From the NCBI RefSeq assembly GCF_047338595.1, contig NZ_JBLFBO010000002.1, forward strand, positions 248,001-312,000: a stretch of 64,000 nt of DNA. The letters run 5' to 3'. Positions 8,390-16,102 of the stretch are shown here, in pieces. The number at the start of each line of letters is the position of its first letter. Positions within the stretch are counted from its first letter, which is position 1. The DNA is from Nitrospira_D sp019636945 (GTDB taxonomy: Bacteria > Nitrospirota > Nitrospiria > Nitrospirales > Nitrospiraceae). The position numbers and the translations under genes were made by a program. Under the pieces are notes generated by a model. That model made no database searches. It saw only the letters and a program-made list of their open reading frames with translations, and was not told the origin of the DNA.

Positions 8390-8939
8390 TGCTTCCATGT
8401 ACGGACTCCTTGTTGCAGGCCTCTGCGCTGCCATCCTCATCTCCGGCTGTGCTTTCACCGGTGATCACACTGAGACGCTCTCGCCCGGCGCGCCTCCGTT
8501 GACCTTTGTGCAAGTGAAAGCCGCCCCTGAGTCCTATAACGGACAACCCGTCACATTCGGAGGTAAAGTGCTGGGAGCGCGCCGGCTCAAAGAGGGGACC
8601 AGAATCGAAATCCTCCAGTTGCCATTGACCGACTCCCTTCAACCGACCTCGGATCTCAGCACCTCCCAAGGTCGGTTCGTCGCACTGCGGAAGGAGTTTC
8701 TTGACCCCGCGACCATCCCCGCAGGCACGTTCATCACCGTGACGGGTGAGATGGCTGGTTCCATCACCCTGCCGCTCGATGAAACGGAGTACACCTACCC
8801 GCTCATGCATGCGACCAGTCTGCGTGTGTGGAGCGAGCAGGATGAGGAGGCTCCGCGCATTCGCCGGCCTCTCGGCCCTGGCCCCTATTGGGGACCCTAC
8901 TGGTCTCCCTATTGGCACCCCTGGCCGTATTATTGGTAA
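8373..8939 (+). CDS. Slp-family outer-membrane lipoprotein
   Basis: About 188 residues. A lipoprotein signal ends in ILISGC (Cys about residue 26), followed by a domain with YNGQPVTFGGKVLGARR and RFVALRKEFLDPATIPAGTFITVTGE, which matches the Slp (starvation lipoprotein, PF03843) family. Start chosen at GTG 8373: GGAGAG lies 5 nt upstream and this start gives an Arg in the n-region; ATG 8397 would give a signal without charge and without a Shine-Dalgarno. The last 18 residues are almost only Tyr, Trp and Pro (PYWGPYW, PYWHPWPYYW), an unusual aromatic tail. Divergent from the dsbA-like gene. Exact function unknown; Slp proteins are envelope-stress associated. Confidence 0.75.
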   Translation: MRFVIIASMYGLLVAGLCAAILISGCAFTGDHTETLSPGAPPLTFVQVKAAPESYNGQPVTFGGKVLGARRLKEGTRIEILQLPLTDSLQPTSDLSTSQGRFVALRKEFLDPATIPAGTFITVTGEMAGSITLPLDETEYTYPLMHATSLRVWSEQDEEAPRIRRPLGPGPYWGPYWSPYWHPWPYYW

Positions 8940-9043
8940 ACCCAAGAGAGCAAATCAGACCACGGTGATGGAGTCATCCTGCGTCGTCTACTTACCGTGC
9001 TGAACATGAATGTATACGAGGTCAATCCCATGGAGATATACAG

Positions 9044-9763
9044 ATGAAGAAGATGAGCCGCCGGAAAGAGACACAGGAGAAACCTGCCTCTTCAAACCTC
9101 AGTTCGTCGGTCGTGGCGACACTGAAAGAAGAGATCGTCCATTGGCACTACCCGCCGGAACATCGGTTGACTGAAGATGGATTGTGCAAACGGTTTGGGA
9201 TGAGCCGCAGTCCGATTCGCGAGGCACTGCGCGTCTTGACCTCCTATGGCTTCATCAGAAAACTGCCCAATCGAAGCTATGTGGTCAAGCAGTACACGAC
9301 CGAGGAAATTGAGGAGCTCTACGAAGTGCGCCAGGCGCTGGAACTATATACTGTCGAGCGCTTGGCCAGTCCTGATACCCTCACACAGCATCAAGCTGAT
9401 CTTGACGACCTTCATCACACGTGGACGGAACTGCTGAAGGAGCCGTCGAAGCAATCGGAAGAATTCGCGATCCTCGACACCCTTTTCCACGACACACTCG
9501 CCCGCGCCTTGGGGAACACCTTCCTGCTCCGAAACCTTCGAACCATTAATGAGCGCTTGACGCTCTTTCGAATGCTGGATTTTGAAAGCCCGGAGCGCGC
9601 CGAGAGAACATGCCGCCAACATCTGGAGATTCTGAATCGGATCATTGCGAAGGATGCGGTTGGTGCGCGCGAAGCCATGCAGGAGAACATCGAAGCGGGG
9701 CGGAATCATATCAGAAGCACGATCAAGGATGCATTGGCTCGATCGTATCTCAAGAAGAGGTAA
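9044..9763 (+). CDS. GntR-family regulator, FCD subfamily
   Basis: 239 residues. An N-terminal winged helix (residues about 20-80) has the GntR signature LTEDGLCKRFGMSRSPIREA, and the C-terminal all-helical FCD domain (about 95-225) has the acidic and His residues of this subfamily (ELYEVRQALE, LDTLFHDTLARALGN, CRQHLEILNRI). FCD regulators usually sense small organic acids. Preceded by GGAGATATACAG before the ATG. A GTATAC-centred sequence at about 9011-9018 in its own leader could be an autoregulatory site, since FCD proteins often bind TTGTATACAA-like palindromes. It stands alone, so its target genes are not evident here. Confidence 0.88.
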   Translation: MKKMSRRKETQEKPASSNLSSSVVATLKEEIVHWHYPPEHRLTEDGLCKRFGMSRSPIREALRVLTSYGFIRKLPNRSYVVKQYTTEEIEELYEVRQALELYTVERLASPDTLTQHQADLDDLHHTWTELLKEPSKQSEEFAILDTLFHDTLARALGNTFLLRNLRTINERLTLFRMLDFESPERAERTCRQHLEILNRIIAKDAVGAREAMQENIEAGRNHIRSTIKDALARSYLKKR

Positions 9764-10047
9764 AAGACGCAGCTGCGTAGTTATTCGACAGCGGGTTGAT
9801 TGGTATCATCGCGCTAATACACCATCGTCACTCTTGCGAATGGTCAGGTGTGCATCATCTATCAGTGAAAAGAAGCCGATACGCGCCCATCGTCGGCCCT
9901 CTGTTCATCCATCTCCGTCGCTGCTTGCTTGTAAAACGCCCGTTGTCCGTTCCAGAGGAGATCAGTTTCCTCTGAGCAGTACGGAATCTGAGTGCTGATT
10001 GTGAACTTCGCCGATTAGGAGGCCATCGGCTCCAAGGCTAGGCAGAA
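9764..10047. other. Non-coding stretch
   Basis: No convincing gene on either strand. A perfect 12-bp palindrome ACGCAGCTGCGT (9767-9778) directly follows the GntR stop codon and a second short hairpin GCCGAT/ATCGGC lies at about 10011-10031. Neither has a T-run, so neither is a clear terminator. Confidence 0.4.
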
Positions 10048-10242
10048 TCAGTCGAGAGTGCGTTCAAAGAGAAAGAGCGCCGTGTCTTCGAATGACGCGG
10101 ACAAAGCGGCCTCGGCGGCAGCGCGGACTTGGGAGGCAGTAACGTGGAAACGCTCCGCGATCCAGGCTGCATCGGAAAGATCTTCCTCTGTGCCGCGACG
10201 GAGTTTGGAAACGATGAAATCCACTGGGGCTAAGAGGGCCAT
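10048..10242 (-). CDS. Small hypothetical protein, possible gene remnant
   Basis: 64 residues beginning with a segment APVDFIVSKLRRGTEEDLSD and continuing with a helical AWIAERFHVTASQVRAAAEAAL. The pattern of a 'P-x-D-x-x-V-S-K-L' start followed by 'E-x-D-L-x-D' resembles the C-terminal part of nucleotidyltransferase-like proteins (DUF6036 type). A complete protein of that kind would be two to three times longer, and an in-frame TGA lies only six codons upstream of the ATG, so this may be a decayed fragment. There is no clear Shine-Dalgarno. Identification is weak. Confidence 0.35.
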   Translation of the reverse strand: MALLAPVDFIVSKLRRGTEEDLSDAAWIAERFHVTASQVRAAAEAALSASFEDTALFLFERTLD

Positions 10243-10771
10243 CCGAAGTCCTGGTTCTACTCAGCAGCACTAATTTGGGATGGATCGGTCAATCCATCCA
10301 AGCACAAACACTTACTACTAAGCTTTTCTGTCATCTTTCGACAAGTCATCGCGACTAAATCAATGAGACCCGTGCTGAACAGATCCACCGCCGCCCTCGG
10401 GAATGATTCCATCTATCTACAGGTGCAACATCCCATCCGAAGTCATTCGGTAGCATTACCATAGGCCGTTCGCCGCCATCACCTGATGTCTTATCTCTCG
10501 AGGCTGATGTACTGCCACACACACCTACTCATCACCAGTTCGATGCGTCTAAAATAAAGGGCGGGGCCAAGGAGGAGGCAGCCAACCTTCGCCCCGCGCT
10601 TGGTCCGAGTCGGAGGGTCACCTACTCGGACAATACATAATATCAAGTACAAATAATTCTACTCCGTAGAAGTTATAGCCAGTTTTATACGGCACTCCTG
10701 ACAACCTGTCTACCAACACGTACTCACCGATGCTACAAAATCGGTGCCCTGAACCGATAGGCTCCATCCCC
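10243..10771. other. Non-coding stretch holding a structured element
   Basis: No gene was found. It contains the two-hairpin element at 10561-10631 and a stem of 7 bp, CACCGAT/ATCGGTG (10725-10746), 25 bp after the stop of the HTH gene. The 7-bp stem may end that transcript, although no U-run follows it on the minus strand. Confidence 0.4.
10561..10631 (-). promoter_or_regulatory. Two-hairpin leader element, copy A
   Basis: Read on the minus strand, a stem GTCCGAGT/ACTCGGAC is followed after a few bases by a second stem GCGGGGC/GCCCCGC whose loop contains GGCTGCCTCC and CCTTGG. After the second stem comes CCTTTATTTT, so this copy could end transcription. The same order of stems and the same conserved words are found at 11052-11106 and 12529-12595. 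It lies about 320 bp upstream of the small gene at 10048-10242 and about 140 bp downstream of the HTH gene. Structured RNA leader or attenuator is inferred. Confidence 0.5.
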
Positions 10772-11023
10772 CTATGAACGCTCGGACATCGAATGTGTAC
10801 CGGTCATGACTTTCTTGTTACTTTCAACCAAGCCAACGATGGACTCACAAAAGATCCGTAAGCTGCTTCTCCCGATTTTCGTACCGCGTAGCCGTCCCTC
10901 CTCCACCCATCGATAGATCGTCCAACGGCTGACTGAGAGTAGTTCCGCCGCTTCTCCAACTCGAAGCAACGTTTTGTTCATGGTGCCTGTTGTCACCCTG
11001 TTTGCTTCACTTGTCATATGCAT
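10772..11023 (-). CDS. Excisionase-type helix-turn-helix protein
   Basis: 83 residues. The core (residues about 18-60) is a MerR-like winged helix of the excisionase/HTH_17 type, with LRVGEAAELLSVSRWTIYRW followed by EEGRLRGTKIGRSSLRIF. Such proteins bind DNA as small regulators or recombination directionality factors. Start chosen at ATG 11023 because AAAGGAGA lies at the right distance; a longer reading frame upstream would run through the hairpin element. No integrase or transposase gene is nearby, so a regulatory role for the adjoining secreted-protein cluster is more likely than excision; this is inference. Confidence 0.75.
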   Translation of the reverse strand: MHMTSEANRVTTGTMNKTLLRVGEAAELLSVSRWTIYRWVEEGRLRGTKIGRSSLRIFCESIVGLVESNKKVMTGTHSMSERS

Positions 11024-11051
11024 TGAGATCTCCTTTCCGTAATAACGGCGA

Positions 11052-11106
11052 GGCAGAGACAAGGAGAGAATTCTCCTGCCACGAGCTGCTCTGGCCCAGA
11101 GGCAGC
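11052..11106 (-). promoter_or_regulatory. Two-hairpin leader element, copy B
   Basis: On the minus strand a stem GCTGC/GCAGC containing GGCTGCCTCTGG is followed by a second stem GGCAG/CTGCC whose interior reads GGAGAATTCTCTCCTTG. It ends about 29 bp before the ATG of the HTH gene and immediately before its Shine-Dalgarno. Stem order and conserved words match copies A and C. Confidence 0.5.
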
Positions 11107-11186
11107 CACTCCAGCAAGACACGTCTCTCCTAAACCAAGCCTGAATACCAGTCGCTACAGGGAACGACCTTCAAGTCGCCAATGGT

Positions 11187-11495
11187 TTATGCAAGAAACG
11201 TCGGAGGGCCGCGGAATAAGCGGTGCGAAAAAACGGAGGCAGGAATCGGGTCAACGTGAACGACGATTGTTTGCTCAATGAGATGGAGCGTGGAATTCAG
11301 TACAACAGAAACAGATTCGATACCCTGTCCGGCTGCACAGAGCCACGCACAAATGCCGGTCGAGTGGGTGCCGGCCTGGTGATCCGCATGGTGCTCGGCA
11401 TGGGCCACGCTGGGGGCAACCATGGCCCCGTTCACCAGCATGAGACAGGTCAACAGCAACCAGACGAACCAGGATTGTTTTAATCTTACCAACAT
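11187..11495 (-). CDS. Small His/CxWxC secreted protein, paralog 1
   Basis: 102 residues. A signal or anchor segment (residues 8-33) is followed by a His-rich stretch with His at 32, 35, 36, 39 and 44 and then CAWLC (Cys 49 and 53) and AAGQ. The C-terminus ends in FRGPPTFLA. It is nearly identical in its first 57 residues to paralog 2 (15784-16092) and clearly related to those at 14237 and 17928. The His and Cys pattern suggests a metal- or haem-binding periplasmic protein; DUF2946 proteins, some found near copper receptors, have a similar build, but I am not certain of family membership. It follows tonB by 97 bp, and that gap contains a copied scrap of tlpA. Confidence 0.75.
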   Translation of the reverse strand: MLVRLKQSWFVWLLLTCLMLVNGAMVAPSVAHAEHHADHQAGTHSTGICAWLCAAGQGIESVSVVLNSTLHLIEQTIVVHVDPIPASVFSHRLFRGPPTFLA

Positions 11496-11505
11496 ACTGC
11501 TTCGA

Positions 11506-11535
11506 TTACTTGAGCGATACCGCCTTTATCGGTTT
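11506..11535 (-). pseudogene. 3' remnant of a tlpA gene
   Basis: Reads KPIKAVSLK-stop in frame, matching EPMKAASLK-stop at the end of the intact tlpA (16103-16660). The nucleotide match continues without gap through the stop, the intergenic bases and into the following small secreted-protein gene (about 11395-11535 against 15992-16132). The upstream part of tlpA is absent. This marks a duplication of the tlpA-paralog junction into this site. Confidence 0.8.
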
Positions 11536-11592
11536 CTCTAATGCGCCCGTAAATCGCTTCAATCTCTTAAGGCCTGTCGCCTTCGCCCGGAC

Positions 11593-12465
11593 TTAGTTCG
11601 CCAAGCTATAGACAATCGGCAGACTCACGACAATCAACGGCTTTCCGAGAGCCTGTTTCATGTGGAGTGGGCAGGCGAGCCTGACTGCTTCGATTGCTGC
11701 CTCATCAAGTGTGCTATACCCAGAGCTCTTCTGAACAACTACATCAGCCAGCTGTCCATCAGATCGAATGATCGCCCTTAAGATGACTTTTCCCTCTTGA
11801 CCATTCAAACGAGCTGAGCTCGGGTAGCGCTTCAGTTCCGCGACTCGCCGCCACAAGGATTCGGCCAGCCATCGGTTATCGGTTTTCGCCTCAGAACCTG
11901 GCGCCGCAACGGCAGTGGCCGTGCCTTCCCGAGAAATCGGAACATCAGAAGACGAGAGGGGAGCCGACTCAATTGCCCCCGGTTCCTGATGAACTGGTTG
12001 AGGGTCAACCGATTCCGGTAAGGCGGCAACCGAGACAGTCTCGTATGCCTTTGTTTCTACAACCGGCTCAATTTTGGAGATATCGGCGTCAACGACCCCT
12101 TGCTCGGCTGGCTCTTCACGAACCTGAGGAACCTCCGCCATCTGTTTGATTCCTGGCAGTGGCGTCTCATTATTCTGTTCTATCGACGTGACCGGGCGGG
12201 AAGTGTCCGCCACCGGCTTGGGGCGTGATGGGAACAGTTTCTTGACCGGCGGTGATGCCGAAGTGGCAGTCGATTCGACTAGCTCAGATTTGGAGGCAGG
12301 ACTTACCCGTTGCACTAATGCCACGTCCCATGTGAAGCGATCTTCCTGTACCAGAGGCGTAATCTGTGTAGAAAACGCGAAGGCTAAGCCTATAGCCACT
12401 CCATGTAAGGTCAATGAAATGGCCCAGGCCGGAATCATAAATTGTGGTTTATCGATCGATGTCAT
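11593..12465 (-). CDS. tonB: TonB-family energy transducer
   Basis: 290 residues. One N-terminal membrane helix (residues about 13-33, PAWAISLTLHGVAIGLAFAF) with the His found in TonB transmembrane segments, a long Pro/Glu/Ser-rich periplasmic linker (about 60-195), and a C-terminal TonB domain (about 205-288) with YPSSARLNGQEGKVILR and SSGYSTLDEAAIEAVR. It would carry proton-motive energy from ExbB/ExbD to outer-membrane receptors. No exbB, exbD or TonB-dependent receptor is next to it, so it is an orphan copy relying on genes elsewhere. A two-hairpin element lies 64 bp upstream. Confidence 0.9.
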   Translation of the reverse strand: MTSIDKPQFMIPAWAISLTLHGVAIGLAFAFSTQITPLVQEDRFTWDVALVQRVSPASKSELVESTATSASPPVKKLFPSRPKPVADTSRPVTSIEQNNETPLPGIKQMAEVPQVREEPAEQGVVDADISKIEPVVETKAYETVSVAALPESVDPQPVHQEPGAIESAPLSSSDVPISREGTATAVAAPGSEAKTDNRWLAESLWRRVAELKRYPSSARLNGQEGKVILRAIIRSDGQLADVVVQKSSGYSTLDEAAIEAVRLACPLHMKQALGKPLIVVSLPIVYSLAN

Positions 12466-12528
12466 GCTTCATTTATGACTGGTCGCAGGCCGCTATAGCA
12501 ACCCCAGCATTGCCGGCAAAAGCAGCGT

Positions 12529-12595
12529 GCGGGACGGAGGCCAAGGGAGAAATCCTCTCGTCCCGCGCTGATCCGAGCCGGAGGCAGCCGGCTCG
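12529..12595 (-). promoter_or_regulatory. Two-hairpin leader element, copy C
   Basis: On the minus strand, CGAGCCGG/CCGGCTCG forms a first stem with CTGCCT in the loop, followed by GCGGGACG/CGTCCCGC enclosing AGAGGATTTCTCCCTTGG. It ends 64 bp before the tonB start codon. Stems are perfect (8 bp each), better than in copies A and B, and the conserved words GGCTGCCTC and CCTTGG recur. Confidence 0.55.
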
Positions 12596-12688
12596 AACCA
12601 CACACCGCTTAGATCGACCGATACGTGACGGCTGATGGAAAACCCATCGGGGCATAAGACTCCGATGAGTTTCCCTATCACGACCGGA

Positions 12689-14155
12689 CTAATTACTCGC
12701 CTGGTTGCCGGCTGCGGCCGCACCAGAATCGAACACCATCACCCCTCCAGGATTTGCTCCAACAGGTACCGTCTGTTTTTCTTGATGGTCAGTTGCATTA
12801 ATAATGGTGAGCGAATTCGCCGGCGCTGCATTCGACACCGCCAGATACTTCGCCTCACCGGCTCCTTCAGCCAAGACATCGAAGCCGTGCCCACCAGTCG
12901 ATACCAACGGAATCTCCCTCAACAACGTAAGTGCTGGAGGCGCTACAGTGGTCCAATCAAACGCAAACAATCGGTCTTTCTTTGTGGCCGTTGCTCCATT
13001 GCCGGCTAGGATGTAGAACCGCCCGGAGTTCGGGGCAAACTTGAACGCCCCAGGAGACGTTCCATCTAGTTCAGGGATGGCCAAGTTAGCAATAGCTGGC
13101 GTCGCGGCACTCAGATCAATCACTCCAAGCTTCGTTGCTTGCGGCGCGGTTGTTTCACCACGCAGCAGAAGATACTTCCCGTCTGGTGAAATACCATAGG
13201 AGGTATAAGGAGTTCCGGCAAGATCAAAGGTCTTGGTAATAGCCAATGTTGCCGGGTCGATCTCTGCGATCTCACCATACCCTTCTTGGATGCTATAAAC
13301 CTTCTTGGTCAGCGTAGACCAGCGGATGCCGTGCGGAGCTGAGGCATTGGGCGTAAACGCCGTCGTAATGGGCGTTGCGGATTCGTCATTGCAAGGCGTG
13401 GTTTCCTTGGCTGACTTGCAGAGATCGATGCGCGCAATCATCTTCCGATAGTTCGTAGAGGTTTCATCGCCGTCAAGAACGGCAATTTCGCCGCCCGTTT
13501 CACTGGAGACGAAGACTCGCTTATTCTCTGCAAAGGCTGCGACTTTATGTCCATCGGCTAAGACGCAGGTCGTTCCCAACACGGTGGGGGGACTTCCTCC
13601 TGGGCCGAGGTGCGAGTTGTGCACCACTGTCACCGATCCCCCGCCTGACGCAGCACAATTGATCAAATCGTCGCCGGGCGTCGTGGTCCCTGCGGCATTA
13701 TCACCGTCGTTCATGATCCAAATCACCTCGCCATCGTTTCGATCCCGATAGAGGTGAACCGGACGCGTGCCTGTCACCAGATTCGCTTCATGAACAGGAG
13801 TCGCCGCTGTGAGCGGATCAATCGTCGCGACCTTGTTCGCTGCCGCAAGATTCACAAAAATCCAATCTTCCTTCGAAACCTGCATGTCTCCCAGTGCAGC
13901 ATTCTCGAATTCCGCCGCGTCGATCGTGTTGACCACCGCATTGCCGGAATCTCCCTTCAGCGCCACGCTGCTCAACGTCTTGTCGCCCGTATTATTCACA
14001 AACACTAACGCATTGGCATTGCCAGCGCTGCCGCCAGGGGCCGGCGTTGCCGTGGTGGTTTCTCCTGAATTACATGCCGCAAGGCTAATCAGCGCGAGCC
14101 CTAAGGCGCCGGTTGTGACACTCGATAGAACATTATTTCTCTTCCTCGTTTCCAT
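12689..14155 (-). CDS. Lipoprotein with YncE-like beta-propeller
   Basis: 488 residues. The signal ends in a lipobox ISLAAC (Cys about 28), followed by a Thr/Gly/Ala-rich linker. The rest is a series of strands typical of seven-bladed YVTN/YncE propellers, with blades such as NTGDKTLSSVALKGD, NKVATIDPLTAATPV, GGEIAVLDGDE, YGISPDGKYLLLRGE and FAPNSGRFYILAGNG. Two Cys pairs and HGIRW and GGHGFDV motifs may matter for ligand or metal binding. It lies between the second barrel/small-protein unit and tonB. Function unknown; a surface or periplasmic scaffold or metal-binding propeller is plausible. Confidence 0.8.
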   Translation of the reverse strand: METRKRNNVLSSVTTGALGLALISLAACNSGETTTATPAPGGSAGNANALVFVNNTGDKTLSSVALKGDSGNAVVNTIDAAEFENAALGDMQVSKEDWIFVNLAAANKVATIDPLTAATPVHEANLVTGTRPVHLYRDRNDGEVIWIMNDGDNAAGTTTPGDDLINCAASGGGSVTVVHNSHLGPGGSPPTVLGTTCVLADGHKVAAFAENKRVFVSSETGGEIAVLDGDETSTNYRKMIARIDLCKSAKETTPCNDESATPITTAFTPNASAPHGIRWSTLTKKVYSIQEGYGEIAEIDPATLAITKTFDLAGTPYTSYGISPDGKYLLLRGETTAPQATKLGVIDLSAATPAIANLAIPELDGTSPGAFKFAPNSGRFYILAGNGATATKKDRLFAFDWTTVAPPALTLLREIPLVSTGGHGFDVLAEGAGEAKYLAVSNAAPANSLTIINATDHQEKQTVPVGANPGGVMVFDSGAAAAGNQASN

Positions 14156-14202
14156 GGAACGTTCCTTCCGCGTGAATAATCATCTTCAACGTTATTATTA
14201 AT

Positions 14203-14221
14203 GGGAGCGCAGCCGGCTCCC
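14203..14221 (-). promoter_or_regulatory. GC-rich hairpin between paralog 4 and the propeller gene
   Basis: Stem GGGAGC/GCTCCC with GCAGCCG between, followed on the minus strand by ATTAATAATAA. It begins 15 bp after the stop of paralog 4 and lies 48 bp upstream of the lipoprotein gene. The words GAGCCGGCTGC are shared with the first stem of element C, but the second stem is missing. It may be a terminator or a degenerate copy. Confidence 0.4.
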
Positions 14222-14236
14222 CGAACCGAATTTGTG

Positions 14237-14581
14237 CTATGCAGTCTCCGGAACAGGCTGCGGCGGGCCACGAGGTGGGAATTGGCCATCAATAACTGCG
14301 TGCTGAACGGGAATAGTGCCAAGACTCCAGACAAGACTCACGTGACCGTCTGCGGAGGTGTCGCCTCGTCCGTCACCACTCTGGATATCGAAGCCACTAC
14401 AGTGCCAGGAACAATGGCTATGGCCCTGTTGGCTATGCTGCGTCTGCCCGTTGGGACAGTGAGGTACCGTCCATTGTGGTGTCAGGTTCCCCTGTCCGAC
14501 GGACAGAAATCCTGCCAGCCAGAGCACAACACAGTAACCCTTCAGTGCTCGAGAAACCTCCTGGCGCATCTTCCTTAACAT
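14237..14581 (-). CDS. Small His/CxWxC secreted protein, paralog 4 (divergent)
   Basis: 114 residues. A hydrophobic segment (about residues 14-30) is followed by HCPNG, then HSQQGHSHCSWHCSG with Cys 57 and 61 around a Trp. The C-terminus has PPRGPPQPVPETA. The spacing of His, C-S-W-x-C and the terminal RGPP agree with the three other paralogs although overall identity is low. It follows beta-barrel 1 by 33 bp, the same pairing of barrel and small protein as seen at 15784-17820. The start is uncertain: ATG 14581 or the ATG four codons later. Confidence 0.65.
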   Translation of the reverse strand: MLRKMRQEVSRALKGYCVVLWLAGFLSVGQGNLTPQWTVPHCPNGQTQHSQQGHSHCSWHCSGFDIQSGDGRGDTSADGHVSLVWSLGTIPVQHAVIDGQFPPRGPPQPVPETA

Positions 14582-14614
14582 CGTCGATTCGATTCCGTCG
14601 TTCCTGGGGATTCT

Positions 14615-15685
14615 CTACGACGCTCCACCGAACAATTGGAACGACTTCGTCATCCCAAAGATGTAGCTGATCTGTTGTTCCAAATTGCCGTTGAAATCGC
14701 GATAAATGGGAATCTGCGCAATGAAATAGACCGAGGCGTAATTCATGACATTGAACATGACGCCCGGTGAATAGGCGACATAGGTCGAGCCGGTTGTCGG
14801 GATGGCTCGAAACTTGATCGCCGGATCAAGCAGAATGGGCGCGCCTCCCGGGTTGAACTGGAACAACGACGCATCCATGGCATCGTTCTGCATCCATCGA
14901 AAATTGAACTGCTGCGTCAACACCAACCAGGGAGTCTGTTCCAGCGGGATCACATTAACCCCCAACGCCCCACTCACTTCATCGCCGAACTTGTATCCGT
15001 CACTGTTCTTAAACGTGTGTCGATAACTGACCGACGCGAACTGATTGACCCGATGCGGGATCAGCTCATACGTCTGATAGAGCATGGGAACGATCCCGAA
15101 GTTGCCTCGACCAATTTGCAGTGTCGATTCCGCCAAAGTGTCACCTTGCGCAAACCGGCCATAGCTGCCGGTCGGGAAATCAACTCCCACTCCAACCACA
15201 ATCATGCTACGCAAGGTAGGAAGCACGTTGTACTTCAGCGACGCCCGAATATCCCCAAGTCCTCCTTCACCGTATGGAACAGGAACGAGCCCGCCGATTT
15301 GGGCGTTGGACTCGACATGCTTGTAGGGGATCGCCACTTGGATACCGAGGCGGTCGGTCAAGCCATAATTCAGGTCCAAGGTCGCCGTGCGCGTCGTGGT
15401 TTCGATACGGTTGACATTCAAATTAGCCAGGGTGAGAGTCCGGGCACCTTGATTGGCAAATGGAATGCGTCCACCCTCCCCAGGAGGCGCCTCCATCGGA
15501 GTCCAGTTATAAATCGCATTCACCGTCAACAAACCCTTCATCGGCACCTGCTGTTGCGACCCGATCACGACGAAGCAACTCACGGAGCCGCAGGATGCCT
15601 CAACAGGGGATGGGCTGAGCATCGAGACCATCACTCCGACACAGCTTGTAATAGTGAGGACACAAGACCAGATTGTGCGCACCAT
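14615..15685 (-). CDS. Outer-membrane beta-barrel with N-terminal CGSVxC, copy 1
   Basis: 356 residues with a signal peptide of about 30 residues. The mature protein begins near CGSVSCFVVIGSQQQVP (Cys 32 and 37), followed by many alternating strands (LNYGLTDRLGIQVAIPYKH, IRASLKYNVLPTLRSMIVVGVGVDFPTGSYG) ending in YIFGMTKSFQLF. This is the pattern of transporter-type barrels of the meta-pathway phenol-degradation family. It is a full-length paralog of 16690-17820. The paired cysteines at the mature N-terminus are conserved between both copies and could be a disulfide or metal site handled by the nearby thioredoxin. Cargo is unknown. Confidence 0.8.
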   Translation of the reverse strand: MVRTIWSCVLTITSCVGVMVSMLSPSPVEASCGSVSCFVVIGSQQQVPMKGLLTVNAIYNWTPMEAPPGEGGRIPFANQGARTLTLANLNVNRIETTTRTATLDLNYGLTDRLGIQVAIPYKHVESNAQIGGLVPVPYGEGGLGDIRASLKYNVLPTLRSMIVVGVGVDFPTGSYGRFAQGDTLAESTLQIGRGNFGIVPMLYQTYELIPHRVNQFASVSYRHTFKNSDGYKFGDEVSGALGVNVIPLEQTPWLVLTQQFNFRWMQNDAMDASLFQFNPGGAPILLDPAIKFRAIPTTGSTYVAYSPGVMFNVMNYASVYFIAQIPIYRDFNGNLEQQISYIFGMTKSFQLFGGAS

Positions 15686-15757
15686 GATTCCAAACTCTTT
15701 CTGTGTTGTGACACGACGAAGTCCGTCCGTCAGAACTCGTCGCGAGACACGGTTGTT

Positions 15758-15781
15758 AGAGAAACACCTGCCTACGGCAGG
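15758..15781 (-). terminator. Probable Rho-independent terminator after paralog 2
   Basis: Read on the minus strand, CCTGCC-GTA-GGCAGG is a 6-bp GC-rich stem with a 3-nt loop, starting 2 bp after the stop codon and followed by TGTTTCTC. It would close the barrel 2-tlpA-paralog 2 transcript. Confidence 0.6.
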
Positions 15782-15783
15782 CG

Positions 15784-16092
15784 CTATGCGAGAAGAGGAG
15801 GAGGCCCGCGAAAGAAATAGGAGACCGCAATAGGAAGTCGAATTGGACTACTGTGAACAACGGCCGTTTGCTCGACCAGTTGAAGCGTAGAATTCAACAA
15901 GACCGACGTGGATTCAACGTCCTGTCCGGCCGCACAGAGCCAGGCACAGATTCCTGTCGAGTGCGTCCCCGCCTGATGTTCCGCGTGGTGTTGAGCATGG
16001 CCCACGCCTGGCGCAGCCATAACCCCGTTTACCAGCACGAGACACACCAGCAGCAGCCAAACAAACCAGGATTGTTTTAGTCTTGCCAACAT
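15784..16092 (-). CDS. Small His/CxWxC secreted protein, paralog 2
   Basis: 102 residues, closest to paralog 1. Signal or anchor segment at residues 8-33, then HHAEHQAGTHSTG, CAWLC (Cys 49 and 53) and AAGQ, and a C-terminal FRGPPPLLA. It begins 10 bp after the tlpA stop codon, so the two are almost certainly co-translated. Together with barrel 2 upstream it makes a three-gene unit closed by a terminator. A metal-binding or redox-active periplasmic role, with TlpA keeping the CxWxC thiols reduced, is a reasonable but untested reading. Confidence 0.75.
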   Translation of the reverse strand: MLARLKQSWFVWLLLVCLVLVNGVMAAPGVGHAQHHAEHQAGTHSTGICAWLCAAGQDVESTSVLLNSTLQLVEQTAVVHSSPIRLPIAVSYFFRGPPPLLA

Positions 16093-16102
16093 ACTGCGTC
16101 GA

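Noticed and set aside
8384..8399. TATAAT 7 bp before ATG 8397, suggesting a leaderless Slp-type gene
   Set aside because: GTG 8373 has a good Shine-Dalgarno and gives a better signal peptide, so the hexamer probably lies inside the gene.
10772..11023. Excisionase of a prophage or integrative element
   Set aside because: No integrase, transposase, phage gene or attachment-site repeat was found in the window.
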